Positions 27,538-37,116 of a stretch of 64,000 nt of DNA are shown here, one piece after another. Numbering within the stretch: position 1 is the first letter of the stretch; each line of letters opens with the position of its first letter. The notes beneath the pieces were generated by a model. It searched no databases. It was not told where the DNA came from and saw only the letters and a list, made by a program, of their open reading frames with translations. Source of the DNA: Synechococcus sp. CC9605 (GTDB lineage Bacteria; Cyanobacteriota; Cyanobacteriia; PCC-6307; Cyanobiaceae); NCBI RefSeq assembly GCF_000012625.1, contig NC_007516.1, positions 372,001-436,000 on the forward strand, read 5' to 3'. Made by a program: the position numbers and the translations under genes.

Positions 27538-29051
27538 TCCGGCGGATTCAGGCATGCCAGTGCGGTCAGCATTCCACGGGCTTTGTTGAGGGTCTCCTCA
27601 AACTCCGCCGTTGGCTGTGAATCGGCCACAACACCGGCCCCAGCCTGCACTTTGACCCGGCATCCTCCGCCATCACGGGGTTGCACCACCATGGTGCGGA
27701 TGGTGATTGCTGTGTTGAGGGCCCCGGCCAGATCAACGGATCCATACACCCCGGAATAGGGGCCACGCGCATCGGGTTCAAGCTCGTGGATGAGTTGCAT
27801 CGCTCGGATTTTTGGTGCACCGCTGACGGTGCCGGCGGGGAACGCCGCCATCAGCAGATCCCACACATCGTGTGCCGGGCCCAGACGTCCTTCGACTTGG
27901 CTGACGATGTGCATCACGTGGGAGTAGCGCTCGATCACCATCAGGTCCTGCACTGCCACGCTTCCGGGCTGACAGACCCTGCCGAGGTCATTGCGGCCTA
28001 GATCCACCAGCATCACGTGCTCAGCCCGTTCCTTGGGATCGGCCAGCAGGTCAGCTTCCAGCTCGCGGTCCTCCAGGGGCGTGGCGCCGCGAGGGCGTGT
28101 TCCGGCGATGGGTCGCAGGCTGGCGTGGATGCCATCAGCAGCCGGTTCGGCTTGAACCATCACTTCCGGACTGGAGCCAATCAGTTGCCAGTCCCCGAAA
28201 TCGAAGAACGCCATGTATGGCGATGGATTCACCATCCGCAGACTGCGGTACAGCTCTAGGGGTGATTGAGGGACCTCCGTCTCCAGGCGCTGACTGATCA
28301 CCAGTTGGAACACATCGCCGGCTGCGATGTGTTCCTTGGCGGTGTCTACGGCGGCTTCGAATTCATCGCGGCTGCGGTTGGAGCGCACAGCGGGAAGCTC
28401 TTTGCTTCTCGCGTCCCAGGTCAGTGGTTTGACGGCGGGCAGAGGTGCGTTCATCCGTTGGCGCAAGGCCTCGATCCGTCCGATGGCGGTCTCCCAGGCC
28501 TGCTCCTCATCCACCCTGTTGGAGAGGTCGCCGAAGGCGACGGCGGTGATCTGTCGTTTCACCTGATCAAAGATCAGGATCGCGTCCATCAACATCCAGA
28601 TCCCATCCGGGGGATCGGCCGCAACACGGGGGTGGACTGCGACGGTGGGTTCGATCCACTGGATCAGTTCGTAGCCCCAAACGCCGTACAGCTGTCCCAG
28701 GGGAGGGAGGCCCGGCAGGTTGACGCAGGAGTACGGCGCGAGGCAGTCGCGCAGGGATTCGAACGGGTTACCGCTGAACTGCTCTTCACGACCGTCACGC
28801 CAGGTGCGCGTCAGACAATCGTTCCGCGCCGATGCCGTCCAGAGAGGATCGCAGGCGATCACACTCCAACGCCCGAGGGTTTCACCACCTTCGACAGATT
28901 CCAGCAGCACGCCTGGAGGCCTTCCGTCGCCCACCTTGATCCAGGTGGTGAGGGGTGTTTCAAGATCTGCAGGCCAACTCTGAGCCAGAGGAATCAGGTT
29001 GGCACCACTGCAAACAGCCTGATGAAAGGCGTCGCGATCGGGACTGAACAT
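27534..29051 (-). CDS. trpE: Anthranilate synthase component I
   Basis: 505 residues. The N-terminal feedback motif LLESVEGGETLGRWS (LLES, tryptophan binding) favours TrpE over PabB. The chorismate-binding C-domain has RPIAGTRPRGATPLEDRELE, DLGRNDLGRVC and SGAPKIRAMQLIHELEP. It converts chorismate and ammonia (from TrpG) to anthranilate. First gene of the trpE-gshA-ppc-GNAT chain; its promoter should lie in the short gap to psaD. Confidence 0.93.
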   Translation of the reverse strand: MFSPDRDAFHQAVCSGANLIPLAQSWPADLETPLTTWIKVGDGRPPGVLLESVEGGETLGRWSVIACDPLWTASARNDCLTRTWRDGREEQFSGNPFESLRDCLAPYSCVNLPGLPPLGQLYGVWGYELIQWIEPTVAVHPRVAADPPDGIWMLMDAILIFDQVKRQITAVAFGDLSNRVDEEQAWETAIGRIEALRQRMNAPLPAVKPLTWDARSKELPAVRSNRSRDEFEAAVDTAKEHIAAGDVFQLVISQRLETEVPQSPLELYRSLRMVNPSPYMAFFDFGDWQLIGSSPEVMVQAEPAADGIHASLRPIAGTRPRGATPLEDRELEADLLADPKERAEHVMLVDLGRNDLGRVCQPGSVAVQDLMVIERYSHVMHIVSQVEGRLGPAHDVWDLLMAAFPAGTVSGAPKIRAMQLIHELEPDARGPYSGVYGSVDLAGALNTAITIRTMVVQPRDGGGCRVKVQAGAGVVADSQPTAEFEETLNKARGMLTALACLNPPE

Positions 29052-29073
29052 GACCTGATCATCGCAGCCGAGA

Positions 29074-29095
29074 CCCGGAGATCATGACCTCCGGG
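29074..29095 (-). terminator. Hairpin between psaD and trpE
   Basis: Perfect 7-bp arms CCCGGAG/CTCCGGG around an 8-nt loop lie 17 bp downstream of the psaD stop and 23 bp upstream of trpE. No T-tract follows on the minus strand, so it may stop or stabilise the psaD mRNA 3' end rather than be a classical terminator. Confidence 0.4.
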
Positions 29096-29111
29096 CGACC
29101 GTTTTGAGAGA

Positions 29112-29543
29112 TCAGGCGTCGAAGGTGTTGCGGCCGCTGAACTTGATGTTGGCCGGGTTGACGTTCTGGCCAATGCGACGGGGGTTGTGGCCCACCATGG
29201 GACGACCTTCGTTCACCTTCTCGGAGAACACGCCATCCTTGGGATGCAGGAATTCGGTGTCACCACCGGGGTAGATCCGGTAGATCTTGTAGTCCTCAAT
29301 CCGGGGCTTAAACTTCGTGCGCAGCTGAGTGCCGAGGGCGAGGCACTGTTCTTTGCGAGCGAAATACATCAGGTTTTCACCTGAATTCATCAGAGCGGCA
29401 CCACCGGTGGGCAGCTCAAAGGCCTGCTCTGTCTTGCTGGTCCAGGTGATTGCGTATTTCTCTTCAGTCTCCGCTGAATTCAGAAGCCCGCCAGTGCTGG
29501 CGATGTGCTGGGGAAGTTGACCGTTCAACGCCGTTGCTGCCAT
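29112..29543 (-). CDS. psaD: Photosystem I subunit II (PsaD)
   Basis: 143 residues from ATG 29543 ([17 protein letters not shown]). [20 protein letters not shown] and [20 protein letters not shown], together with [20 protein letters not shown], are diagnostic of PsaD, the stromal PSI subunit that docks ferredoxin and helps to anchor PsaC. Length is normal. It is monocistronic by appearance, with a strong hairpin downstream. Confidence 0.97.
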   Translation of the reverse strand: MAATALNGQLPQHIASTGGLLNSAETEEKYAITWTSKTEQAFELPTGGAALMNSGENLMYFARKEQCLALGTQLRTKFKPRIEDYKIYRIYPGGDTEFLHPKDGVFSEKVNEGRPMVGHNPRRIGQNVNPANIKFSGRNTFDA

Positions 29544-29645
29544 GGCTGAAAGAATCCACAAGAGCCGTTATGGCTGGAAAGTAGCACCGTCGTTGGGGCC
29601 TGTTTTGACCTCCGAAAGCAAGCTTCACACCCGTCAACAAACCCA

Positions 29646-30995
29646 TCACTCTCCGGGCGTATGCACCGGGAAAAAAACGGTGATGTCGCGGTCGCGCTTG
29701 GGCTGATAGCGGCCCCCCAGGCTGGCCATCATCTGGCGGGTCGCATCCTGGCTTAACTGCAGGCTGCCGGTGCTGGGATCCCAGCTGAGGACGGTCCCCA
29801 CGTTTTCGCGCTGGGGCTCCGAGCCGGCCTCTGTGGCCTGGCTCCTGTCGGGATGCTCCACATGCAGCTGAAGCTTTACCCGCGGACCTGCTGCCTGGAG
29901 GTGAAGCGTGAGCTGACTTCCTGAGGGGAGCCCCCTGGTGCTGCGGTCGATCAGACCCCCCAGCATCGGTTCCAGTCGCCGGGAATCACTCAGGATCGCG
30001 GGCAGGTCAGCGCTGAGATCCAGCTCCAAGGCGATCCCGCGACGGTCCAGCTGCTCCGTCCAGCTGGGCGCAAGGGCGCTCAGCATGGCTTGCAAATCAG
30101 TGCGGGCCAGATTGGCCTCGTTGGGCTCCCGTTGCAGTTCAGCGGCATGGAAGATCAGGCCAAAGCGATCGATCTGCTCGCTGCATTCCACATCGATCTG
30201 CCGCAAGCGATTCACAACGACATCAGCCAGATCCTTCCGCCGCAGCAGAGAGCGGATCAATGTTCGGATCGTGGCCAGAGGGGTTCGCACCTCATGGGTG
30301 ATCGCTTCCAGTAAATTCAGATCTCCATGGCTCGGAGCTTCCGGTGGGCGCTCAGCCTGGATGGGTTGCAGCATCAGCCCAGGGGCTGTGCCGGTGAGCC
30401 GCTCGGTGAGACGGGGCCAGAACTGTTCTGACCAGGCTGCATTGCTCTGCAGGGAGCCGATCGATTCGAGCGCTTTGCGCAGCTGCTCGGCCTGCGCTGG
30501 TGACTGGTGCTCCAGCCGACCCCCCAGCTGCACCAGAACATCACTGAGCGTTGCCGGGTCGCAACGCATCAGCAGCTGACGCTTCTGGGCCGGCCCATGC
30601 AGCGCAAGGGCCACCTGGACCTCAGGCGTGATCACTAGTAGCAGTGGGTCATCCCCGTCGTCGGGGCCCAGGGACAAGCGTTGGAATCCCCGCAGGGAAC
30701 CGGGCTCATCGCTGCTGGACCGTCCCGGCAGTGCTGTTGGATGCGGACTCAGTTGATCCAGTTGATCCGGAGCCCACACCCATCCCTGCAGATGTTGGAG
30801 CAACTCCGGTTCATAGAGAGCCGGCAGGGGGGCAGCCAGCCAGATTCCGCGTTCCAGGCCGCGCTCAAGCAGGTCCTGTTGCAGGGTTTCCAGAGCAGCC
30901 CACCAAAGCCGCCGAACACCAATCTCATCGCAGCGGCCCTGGGGCACGTCTTGCGCCAGCCGTTGCCGCAGGGCGGTGAAGGAGGGCCCGGTCAA
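29646..30995 (-). CDS. Histidine-kinase-like protein with degenerate ATPase domain
   Basis: 449 residues. The dimerisation/phosphoacceptor H-box EAITHEVRTPLATIRTLIRS is intact (His234). The region where the HATPase_c N, G1 and G2 boxes belong is degenerate: I see GGLIDRSTRGLPSGSQL and no DxGxG, while an FFPV-type terminal strand remains. The first 220 residues form an unidentified sensory region rich in Leu, Pro and Gln. It overlaps rodA by 4 bp (ATGA) and thus belongs to the mrp-rodA operon. It may be a pseudokinase or receive phosphate in trans. Confidence 0.7.
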   Translation of the reverse strand: MTGPSFTALRQRLAQDVPQGRCDEIGVRRLWWAALETLQQDLLERGLERGIWLAAPLPALYEPELLQHLQGWVWAPDQLDQLSPHPTALPGRSSSDEPGSLRGFQRLSLGPDDGDDPLLLVITPEVQVALALHGPAQKRQLLMRCDPATLSDVLVQLGGRLEHQSPAQAEQLRKALESIGSLQSNAAWSEQFWPRLTERLTGTAPGLMLQPIQAERPPEAPSHGDLNLLEAITHEVRTPLATIRTLIRSLLRRKDLADVVVNRLRQIDVECSEQIDRFGLIFHAAELQREPNEANLARTDLQAMLSALAPSWTEQLDRRGIALELDLSADLPAILSDSRRLEPMLGGLIDRSTRGLPSGSQLTLHLQAAGPRVKLQLHVEHPDRSQATEAGSEPQRENVGTVLSWDPSTGSLQLSQDATRQMMASLGGRYQPKRDRDITVFFPVHTPGE

Positions 30996-32230
30996 CGGAG
31001 TTGCGCCAAGGAGCGACGGCTTTGCCGGACCACCGACAGGCAGAGGCCGAGCGCGATGAAGTTCACCACCATGGCTGAGCGCCCATAACTAAGGAAGGGC
31101 AGGGGGATCCCTGTGACGGGGCCGAGGCCGATGGTCATGAAGATGTTGACCACCACCTGGAACATCAGCATCGTGCCGATCCCGATCACCACCAGTGATT
31201 CGAAGTCGGTACGGGCATTGCGCGCGATCTGGAGCAACCGCGCCATCAACGCTGCAAAGCCAAGAACCACCAGAAGACAGCCAACAAAACCGGTTTCCTC
31301 GCCCAGGGCGCTGAAGATGAAATCGGTGTGCTGTTCAGGAATGAAACGGAGTTTGGTCAGTTGGCCTTGAAGAAGACCTGTGCCTAAGACGCCGCCTGAA
31401 CCGATGCCCACAGTGCTCTGGAGCAGGTGATAGCCCCCGCCCAATGGATCCTGACTGGGGTCGAGGAACAGCACCAAACGGTCCCGTTGATAGTCCTTCA
31501 AACCATGCATCCAGAGCCATGGCGTCACAGCAGCCATGGCGCCATGGATCGCCAGGGTTGCTGTGGCTGCCAGACGTTTCCATGGCAGGGAGCGGTACGC
31601 GAGAACTCCCATTAATAGGATCCAGAGGGCCATGGCCCAGGGGAGAAGGCCTGAGAGCAGGGCTGTCACCAGCGGTGACAACAACAAAATCACCCACTCG
31701 ACCGGCATCCCAGACCAATAGAGCATCGTGAGCATTAGGGCTCCGAACACAAGCGATGTGCCGAGATCAGGCTGGATGAACACCAGCAGCCAAGGCACCG
31801 CAATCACCCCCAGCGGGCGCATCAGATCAATCGGTCGCTCCACCGGGTGTCGCGACAACACCGCTGCCACGAGCAGGATCGCCGCGATCTTGGCGAATTC
31901 CGATGGCTGGACATGAACCCCGCCAATGCTGATCCAGCGTTGGGCACCCAGCGCTGTGGTTCCAATCACGCGCACCGCTATGAGGCTTATCAGCGTAAGG
32001 GCGTAGACGGGAACCAACAGGGGCCGGAGACGCTGCAGCGGCAGCCGTTCCAACCCCAGCGCCAGCAGCACACCGAAGGCCGCGGTGATCCAGTGGTGAT
32101 ACCAGTCGGCATAGTCCGCCTGGCGTTGGGTGCTGGCGATCAGCACCCCGGCGATGGCGATCATCCCGAGCGGAACACCCCAGAGCACCCACTCCCGGTG
32201 CGATCTGCGGCGGTCACGTCGGCTGAACAT
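30992..32230 (-). CDS. rodA: Rod shape-determining protein RodA (SEDS glycosyltransferase)
   Basis: 412 residues with about ten hydrophobic segments. RWISIGGVHVQPSEFAKIA and QPDLGTSLVFGAL are SEDS motifs (the catalytic Asp region), and the end reads TGIPLPFLSYGRSAMVVNFI. The protein polymerises peptidoglycan during elongation with a class B PBP. N-terminal DRRRSHREW supports RodA over FtsW only weakly, but length and the WH region favour RodA. It follows mrp by 2 bp. Confidence 0.88.
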   Translation of the reverse strand: MFSRRDRRRSHREWVLWGVPLGMIAIAGVLIASTQRQADYADWYHHWITAAFGVLLALGLERLPLQRLRPLLVPVYALTLISLIAVRVIGTTALGAQRWISIGGVHVQPSEFAKIAAILLVAAVLSRHPVERPIDLMRPLGVIAVPWLLVFIQPDLGTSLVFGALMLTMLYWSGMPVEWVILLLSPLVTALLSGLLPWAMALWILLMGVLAYRSLPWKRLAATATLAIHGAMAAVTPWLWMHGLKDYQRDRLVLFLDPSQDPLGGGYHLLQSTVGIGSGGVLGTGLLQGQLTKLRFIPEQHTDFIFSALGEETGFVGCLLVVLGFAALMARLLQIARNARTDFESLVVIGIGTMLMFQVVVNIFMTIGLGPVTGIPLPFLSYGRSAMVVNFIALGLCLSVVRQSRRSLAQLR

Positions 32231-32232
32231 CG

Positions 32233-33309
32233 TCAGACGGTCTGAGTGACGGCCTTGAGCACGGCCTCAGCAAGGCCCTTAAACTCGGCGGCGCTGGCGG
32301 AGTCGCTGCGGTTGATCACGATCGGTCGTCCCGTGTCACCGCCTTCCTGCACTGGCATCTCCATGGGGATCTGAGCCAGCAAGGGAACGTCATAGTCCGA
32401 GGCGAGTTGGGCACCGCCGCCACTGCCGAAGAGGGCATAGCGGCAGTCGGGACGGTCTGGGGGAATGAAGGCGCTCATGTTCTCCACCACGCCGAGGACA
32501 GGAATGCCCATCTGCCGGAACATGGCAAGACCCCTTCGCGCATCCTGCAGCGACACCTGCTGGGGGGTGGTCACGATCACAACGCCGGCCATCGGCACCG
32601 CCTGGGCCAGAGAGAGCTGTGCATCACCGGTGCCCGGCGGCAGGTCAACGATGAGGACGTCCCGCTCACCCCATTCGGCCTGGTAGAGGAACTGCCGAAT
32701 GATGCCGTTGAGCATCGGGCCGCGCCAGATCACAGGCTGGTGATCGTCGATCAGCAGACCCATCGACACCATGGCGATGCCGCAGGTCTCGATCGGGACG
32801 ATCCGCTGTTGATCGCCGCTGCCCTGCACCTCCGGTGTTTGGTCAGCGACGCCCAGCATGGTTGGTGCGTTCGGCCCGTAAATATCGGCGTCCAGAAGTC
32901 CTACCCGCAGCCCGGTCTGGGCGAGGGCGCAGGCCAGATTGACGGCGACGGTGCTCTTGCCGACGCCGCCTTTGCCGCTGCTCACCGCAATCACCTGGCG
33001 AACGCCGGGGATCGACTGGCGTTCTGCCGGCTGACCATGGCCGGCTTGGCCGATACCACCCTGGCTTGGAGGTTGGCCGATCTCGATTTGCACGTCTTCA
33101 ATGCCGTCGAGCGCCATCAGAGCGCCCCGTGCTTCGGCCACGATGCGGTCACGCTGGCTTTGGGCGAAGCCTGGGAGGCTGAGGCGAAACACAGCCCGCG
33201 GCGGGGTGATGCGGATCTGTTCGATCCAGCCGAGCTCCAGGGCCGTTTTGCCACTGCCGGCATCTTTGACTTGCTGGAGGGCTTTGTTGGCCTGCTCGAC
33301 CGGGGTCAT
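32233..33309 (-). CDS. mrp: Mrp/ApbC-type iron-sulfur cluster carrier
   Basis: 358 residues from ATG 33309; longer starts give residues outside the family. N-terminal DUF59/MIP18-like domain (residues 1-80), then the deviant Walker A SSGKGGVGKSTVAVNLACAL, LLDADIYGPNAPTMLG, and VDLPPGTGDAQLSLAQ. It carries or assembles Fe-S clusters in an ATP-dependent way. The CxxC pair near the C-terminus typical of some ApbC is not seen here (only RPDCRY). First gene of mrp-rodA-kinase. Divergent from hemF. Confidence 0.9.
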   Translation of the reverse strand: MTPVEQANKALQQVKDAGSGKTALELGWIEQIRITPPRAVFRLSLPGFAQSQRDRIVAEARGALMALDGIEDVQIEIGQPPSQGGIGQAGHGQPAERQSIPGVRQVIAVSSGKGGVGKSTVAVNLACALAQTGLRVGLLDADIYGPNAPTMLGVADQTPEVQGSGDQQRIVPIETCGIAMVSMGLLIDDHQPVIWRGPMLNGIIRQFLYQAEWGERDVLIVDLPPGTGDAQLSLAQAVPMAGVVIVTTPQQVSLQDARRGLAMFRQMGIPVLGVVENMSAFIPPDRPDCRYALFGSGGGAQLASDYDVPLLAQIPMEMPVQEGGDTGRPIVINRSDSASAAEFKGLAEAVLKAVTQTV

Positions 33310-33424
33310 CCGTTTCAACAAGGTAAGCCGGATCCTAGGGGCGCCGCCCGTGACAGTCCCTGACGGATGCTTGTCCAGGCCTGGGGTGACCTGGTTAGGT
33401 TTCGATGTCTTCAGTCTCTGACAC

Positions 33425-34513
33425 ATGGTCCGCTCCCTGATTCGCCGCGTCCTCGGACGCCAGGACGTGGGTGTCAGCAACGCTCCCCTTGAGCTGCCCC
33501 CAAGCGATTCCAGAGAGCGGGCTCGGGCGATGGTGATGGGGCTGCAGGATCAAATCTGTGCAGGCCTGGAAGCCCTCGACGGTGAAGGTCGCTTCGTTGA
33601 GGAGAGTTGGGTGCGGCATGAAGGGGGTGGGGGGCGCTCCCGGGTGATGCGTGAGGGCCGCGTCTTTGAACAGGGCGGCGTGAATTTCTCCGAAGTTCAA
33701 GGCGAAGAACTGCCCCCGTCGATCCTCAAGCAGCGTCCAGAGGCGAAGGGGCATCCCTGGTTCGCCACCGGAACCTCGATGGTTCTGCATCCGCGCAACC
33801 CCTACATCCCGACGGTTCACCTCAACTACCGCTACTTCGAGGCTGGCCCGGTGTGGTGGTTCGGCGGCGGTGCCGACCTGACGCCGTACTACCCGTTTCT
33901 CGACGACGCCCGTCATTTCCATCGCACCCATCAGGCGGCCTGTGATTCGGTTCACCCGGATCTGCACAAGGTGTTCAAGCCCTGGTGCGATGAATACTTC
34001 TATTTGAAGCACCGCGGTGAAACCCGCGGCGTCGGCGGCATCTTCTACGACTACCAAGATGCCAACGGCACCCTCTACAAGGGTCAGGATCCCTCCGGTC
34101 CTGCGGCTCAGGTGTCCGCCAGCTTGGGAGCTCGGCCGCTGAGTTGGGAGCAGCTGTTCTCCTTGGGGCAGGCCAACGGCAGAGCCTTCCTTCCCGCCTA
34201 CGCCCCCATCGTGGAGAAGCGTCATCCGATGGCCTATGGCGATCGCGAGAGGGATTTTCAACTCTATCGACGGGGCCGATATGTGGAGTTCAACCTGGTC
34301 TGGGACCGCGGCACGATCTTCGGTCTGCAGACCAATGGACGCACGGAATCGATCCTGATGTCTCTGCCCCCGCTGGTGCGTTGGGAGTACGGCTACACCG
34401 CAGAGGCCGGATCACGGGAAGCCCTGCTGACCGAACTGTTCACCAAGCCTCAGGACTGGCTGGGTGATGCCTCGCTGGATGAGCGCTGCCGACCCCATGG
34501 AGCGATCAATTAA
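33425..34513 (+). CDS. hemF: Oxygen-dependent coproporphyrinogen III oxidase
   Basis: 362 residues. [60 protein letters not shown] and [21 protein letters not shown] are classic HemF motifs. It decarboxylates coproporphyrinogen III to protoporphyrinogen IX, feeding heme, chlorophyll and bilins such as those used by the rod locus here. Its stop overlaps the convergent amidase-like gene by 4 bp. Confidence 0.97.
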   Translation: MVRSLIRRVLGRQDVGVSNAPLELPPSDSRERARAMVMGLQDQICAGLEALDGEGRFVEESWVRHEGGGGRSRVMREGRVFEQGGVNFSEVQGEELPPSILKQRPEAKGHPWFATGTSMVLHPRNPYIPTVHLNYRYFEAGPVWWFGGGADLTPYYPFLDDARHFHRTHQAACDSVHPDLHKVFKPWCDEYFYLKHRGETRGVGGIFYDYQDANGTLYKGQDPSGPAAQVSASLGARPLSWEQLFSLGQANGRAFLPAYAPIVEKRHPMAYGDRERDFQLYRRGRYVEFNLVWDRGTIFGLQTNGRTESILMSLPPLVRWEYGYTAEAGSREALLTELFTKPQDWLGDASLDERCRPHGAIN

Positions 34514-35355
34514 CTGACGCCTTGAACGAGCGCGTTCACCACGCGCTCGGCCAGGCAGTTCACCGTGTGCTCCCTTGAGCTCGGATCCCTCAGTTTCGTC
34601 TCGAGGGGAGGTTCAAGCATGGCGATTTCGAGAATTCCGATGCCGCGACGCGGACCGCCAAGGCCTCCGCGGAACAGGCGTGGGTATCGCCCAAATGCCA
34701 GGGCCAGGCTTTCATCGGCGACATTCAGTTCACGCACATTGGCGAGCACTGGAATCAGGCCGGAGCCGAAGCCATGGGGCCGGTAGGCATCGAAATGGAT
34801 CTCCAACACATATTCACCACGCTCCGAAAAGACCTTGGCCTTCGACCAGTTGGTGGCAGGGTCGTCGTCGTTCGAGATGCTGATTGACGGCGGGGTGTAG
34901 GCGCGGATATTCAAGCCACGGGCTTGGCCTTGGCTCACCACTGCGGCCTGAACCTGGCGGTTCCAGAACAGCTCATCGCGAATGCCCGGTTGCATCGGCG
35001 CTCGCTTCTGCTGATCCACGGCATATCCAGGGGTTCCTGGACTGGCGGTGCCCTGGGAGTCGGCATGTCCTGCCATGACGACGATTGGCAGGTTGCTCTG
35101 CACAGGGCTTCGCCCAACCCAGCTCCCGGGTTTCTTTGTGCGTGGGCCGAGCAGGGGATCTGGTGTGGCGGGCTCAGGACAGGGCTCCGGCGGTTCCGGT
35201 GCGGGTTGCTCTGCTGGTTCGTTGCTGGGCTCGGCTGTGCCAAGCCAGTTGTGCTGTTCCGCAGCCTTGGTCATCGCCAGGGTTGCCAGTGACAGGCCTG
35301 TGATGGCAAGCCCTGAGGCAACGCGACGCCGTCGCATCCAGCCCGGCAAATGCAT
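34510..35355 (-). CDS. Amidase_3-like exported zinc hydrolase (putative)
   Basis: 281 residues. An N-terminal hydrophobic signal/anchor (residues 12-30) precedes a Pro/Glu-rich linker. The catalytic layout of N-acetylmuramoyl-L-alanine amidases can be traced: GH in [11 protein letters not shown], Glu in IRDELFWNR, His in [10 protein letters not shown] and Glu in IGILEIAML. This supports a periplasmic peptidoglycan hydrolase, but overall sequence is divergent, so the call is inference. The neighbour on the same strand is the CCB2/CCB4-like gene, 3 bp upstream. Confidence 0.55.
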   Translation of the reverse strand: MHLPGWMRRRRVASGLAITGLSLATLAMTKAAEQHNWLGTAEPSNEPAEQPAPEPPEPCPEPATPDPLLGPRTKKPGSWVGRSPVQSNLPIVVMAGHADSQGTASPGTPGYAVDQQKRAPMQPGIRDELFWNRQVQAAVVSQGQARGLNIRAYTPPSISISNDDDPATNWSKAKVFSERGEYVLEIHFDAYRPHGFGSGLIPVLANVRELNVADESLALAFGRYPRLFRGGLGGPRRGIGILEIAMLEPPLETKLRDPSSREHTVNCLAERVVNALVQGVS

Positions 35356-35358
35356 GGT

Positions 35359-35913
35359 TCAGATGGGGGAGGAGAGCAGGGATCCATCACTGGCGAGTTG
35401 CAGGGTCTCAGCCAGTTCCAGTTCGATGGCGATCAGTTCGTCCCGATGAGCCCTCAGACGAATGGCGCTGCCGTCTCCCTCGGTAGCAGGAAGGAGTTGC
35501 AGTTCAAGGGCTTCTGTGCGAGCGGCCCGCCGGGTGTAAACAGCTCCCGCCAGAGGACCGAGGCCGATCAGCAGCAGAGGCCACCAGTGCAGTTGGGGTG
35601 CCAGCTGACGCAGGACCAGACCGAAGCAGGCGGAGCCAATGGCCGCCAGCACTGACAGCAAGATTGCAAGGGGTTGGCTGGAGGCCACCTTCCCCTTGAA
35701 GCGGAGCACCTGGCGCTCAGCGTCGCCGCCATCTCGGCTCCAGCCGCGGTCTTCCAGCCAAGTGCTGAGCCCGTCAAGAACGGTGATGGGGGGTTGGGGG
35801 GACATCACGTCCACCACTGTGGTTCGGTCCTTGCTGGCTGCACGCAGAAAGAAAACCAGACCAATTGCCAGCAGAACAGTCAGCAGGAGGGTGGATTGGA
35901 ATCCTGCAGGCAT
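35359..35913 (-). CDS. Cofactor assembly of complex C subunit B-like protein (CCB2/CCB4)
   Basis: 184 residues. N-terminal membrane helix (TLLLTVLLAIGLVFFLRAAS), the KDRTTVV motif, a soluble insert, then two more helices (LAILLSVLAAIGSACFGLVL, WWPLLLIGLGPLAGAVY). This order matches the family of CCB2/CCB4 that helps to attach heme ci to cytochrome b6. The recognition is from memory of the family pattern. Tightly followed by the amidase-like gene. Confidence 0.6.
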   Translation of the reverse strand: MPAGFQSTLLLTVLLAIGLVFFLRAASKDRTTVVDVMSPQPPITVLDGLSTWLEDRGWSRDGGDAERQVLRFKGKVASSQPLAILLSVLAAIGSACFGLVLRQLAPQLHWWPLLLIGLGPLAGAVYTRRAARTEALELQLLPATEGDGSAIRLRAHRDELIAIELELAETLQLASDGSLLSSPI

Positions 35914-35963
35914 GGCATCCCGACTGTGTTCAACCTTTTTAAGCCTTGCGCCGGCTGAATCGC

Positions 35964-36347
35964 TTAGTTCAAGGCGAACCGGTGGGAGTCCAGCCAGCTG
36001 CGCCAGGGCTGCATTAGTCGCTCGGCTTCGCCGCGTGCATCGGATTCAAGGTGCAGCATGCGCCGTGGCCGTCCGCGACTTGGGCAGCGTTGGGTGTAAC
36101 TGCTGATCGAGCCATGTTGCTCAAGGAACTCCAGCGCCTGTTGCAGAACGGTTTCAGAAAGCCGCAGTTGTGGCTCCTCCCGGATCAGTTTCTGCAGGAG
36201 TCCGGAGGGGTAGTTGTCGTCTTTGAGCAAGCACTCGAGGATCCAGCAGACAGCCAGCTCGAGATCGAGGAATTGCGGCGGCGGTTGATGGAAGTACTGC
36301 TCGATGTCTGCCAGACAGGTGCGCGAAGGCTTTCTGCGAGAGAACAC
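35964..36347 (-). CDS. Conserved hypothetical, winged-helix-like protein
   Basis: 127 residues: LDLELAVCWILECLLKDDNYPSG, LLQKLIREEPQLRLSETVLQQ, ALEFLEQHGSISSYTQR, with a basic turn CPSRGRPRRMLHL. The helix-helix-helix-wing layout and basic loop suggest a winged-helix DNA-binding protein, but no family is recognised. It is divergent from the RNase D gene, 115 bp apart. Confidence 0.55.
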   Translation of the reverse strand: MFSRRKPSRTCLADIEQYFHQPPPQFLDLELAVCWILECLLKDDNYPSGLLQKLIREEPQLRLSETVLQQALEFLEQHGSISSYTQRCPSRGRPRRMLHLESDARGEAERLMQPWRSWLDSHRFALN

Positions 36348-36462
36348 AGGCGCGGGACAACTGCATCAATCAAAAGCGATCTCATTTCAAGATTCAAGAG
36401 GAGAGTCTTGAGACTTGCTGTGGAGGTGATTGGCCACACTGGCCCTATCCCTTCCTGAAGCC

Positions 36463-37107
36463 ATGGCTGAGAAGTCGTCATCCCCAGCGGAATTCGCGGT
36501 CTTTGATCGCGATCTCGATGCAGCTTGGACGGAGCGCTACCTGCAGTCCCCGCGGCTTGCCGTTGATACCGAAGCGATGGGGCTGATTCATGGGCGTGAT
36601 CGGCTTTGCCTGGTTCAGATCGCCGACGCCGAGGACCGTGTGGCCTGTGTCCGCATTGGCCTGGGCCAGACCGAGGCACCAAATCTCAAGCGCCTGTTTG
36701 AGGCGCCCACGGTGGAGAAGGTGTTTCACTTCGCCCGTTTCGATGTGGCTGCGCTTGCTGCCGGTTTGAGCATCGAAGTGAACCCCGTGTTCTGCACCAA
36801 GGTCGGCAGTCGGCTCGGCCGCACGTACACCCCCCGCCATGGCCTTAAGGATCTGGTGATGGAATTGGTCGGCGTTGAGCTGGACAAGGGCGCCCAGAGC
36901 AGTGACTGGGGCCGGGTGGACGAACTTACGGATGCCCAGTTGGCCTACGCCGCCAACGATGTGCGCTATTTGCTGCCAGCCCGCGAGCGCCTGGAGCAAA
37001 TGTTGCGGCGGGAAGGGCGTTGGGATCTGGCACAACGCTGCTTTCAATGCGTTCCGGTGGTTGCCGAGCTTGATCGGCTGCGCTTTCACCAGATCTTTGA
37101 GCACTGA
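36463..37107 (+). CDS. rnd: Ribonuclease D / 3'-5' exonuclease
   Basis: 214 residues from ATG 36463. The DEDD-type exonuclease motifs are visible: Exo I LAVDTEAMGLIHGRD (D and E), Exo II VFHFARFDVAAL, and Exo III YAANDVRYLLPARERLE with the tyrosine (DEDDy). It lacks the C-terminal HRDC domains of E. coli RNase D, as in other short cyanobacterial forms. It trims structured RNA 3' ends, possibly tRNA. Confidence 0.88.
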   Translation: MAEKSSSPAEFAVFDRDLDAAWTERYLQSPRLAVDTEAMGLIHGRDRLCLVQIADAEDRVACVRIGLGQTEAPNLKRLFEAPTVEKVFHFARFDVAALAAGLSIEVNPVFCTKVGSRLGRTYTPRHGLKDLVMELVGVELDKGAQSSDWGRVDELTDAQLAYAANDVRYLLPARERLEQMLRREGRWDLAQRCFQCVPVVAELDRLRFHQIFEH

Positions 37108-37116
37108 GGCTGGAGC

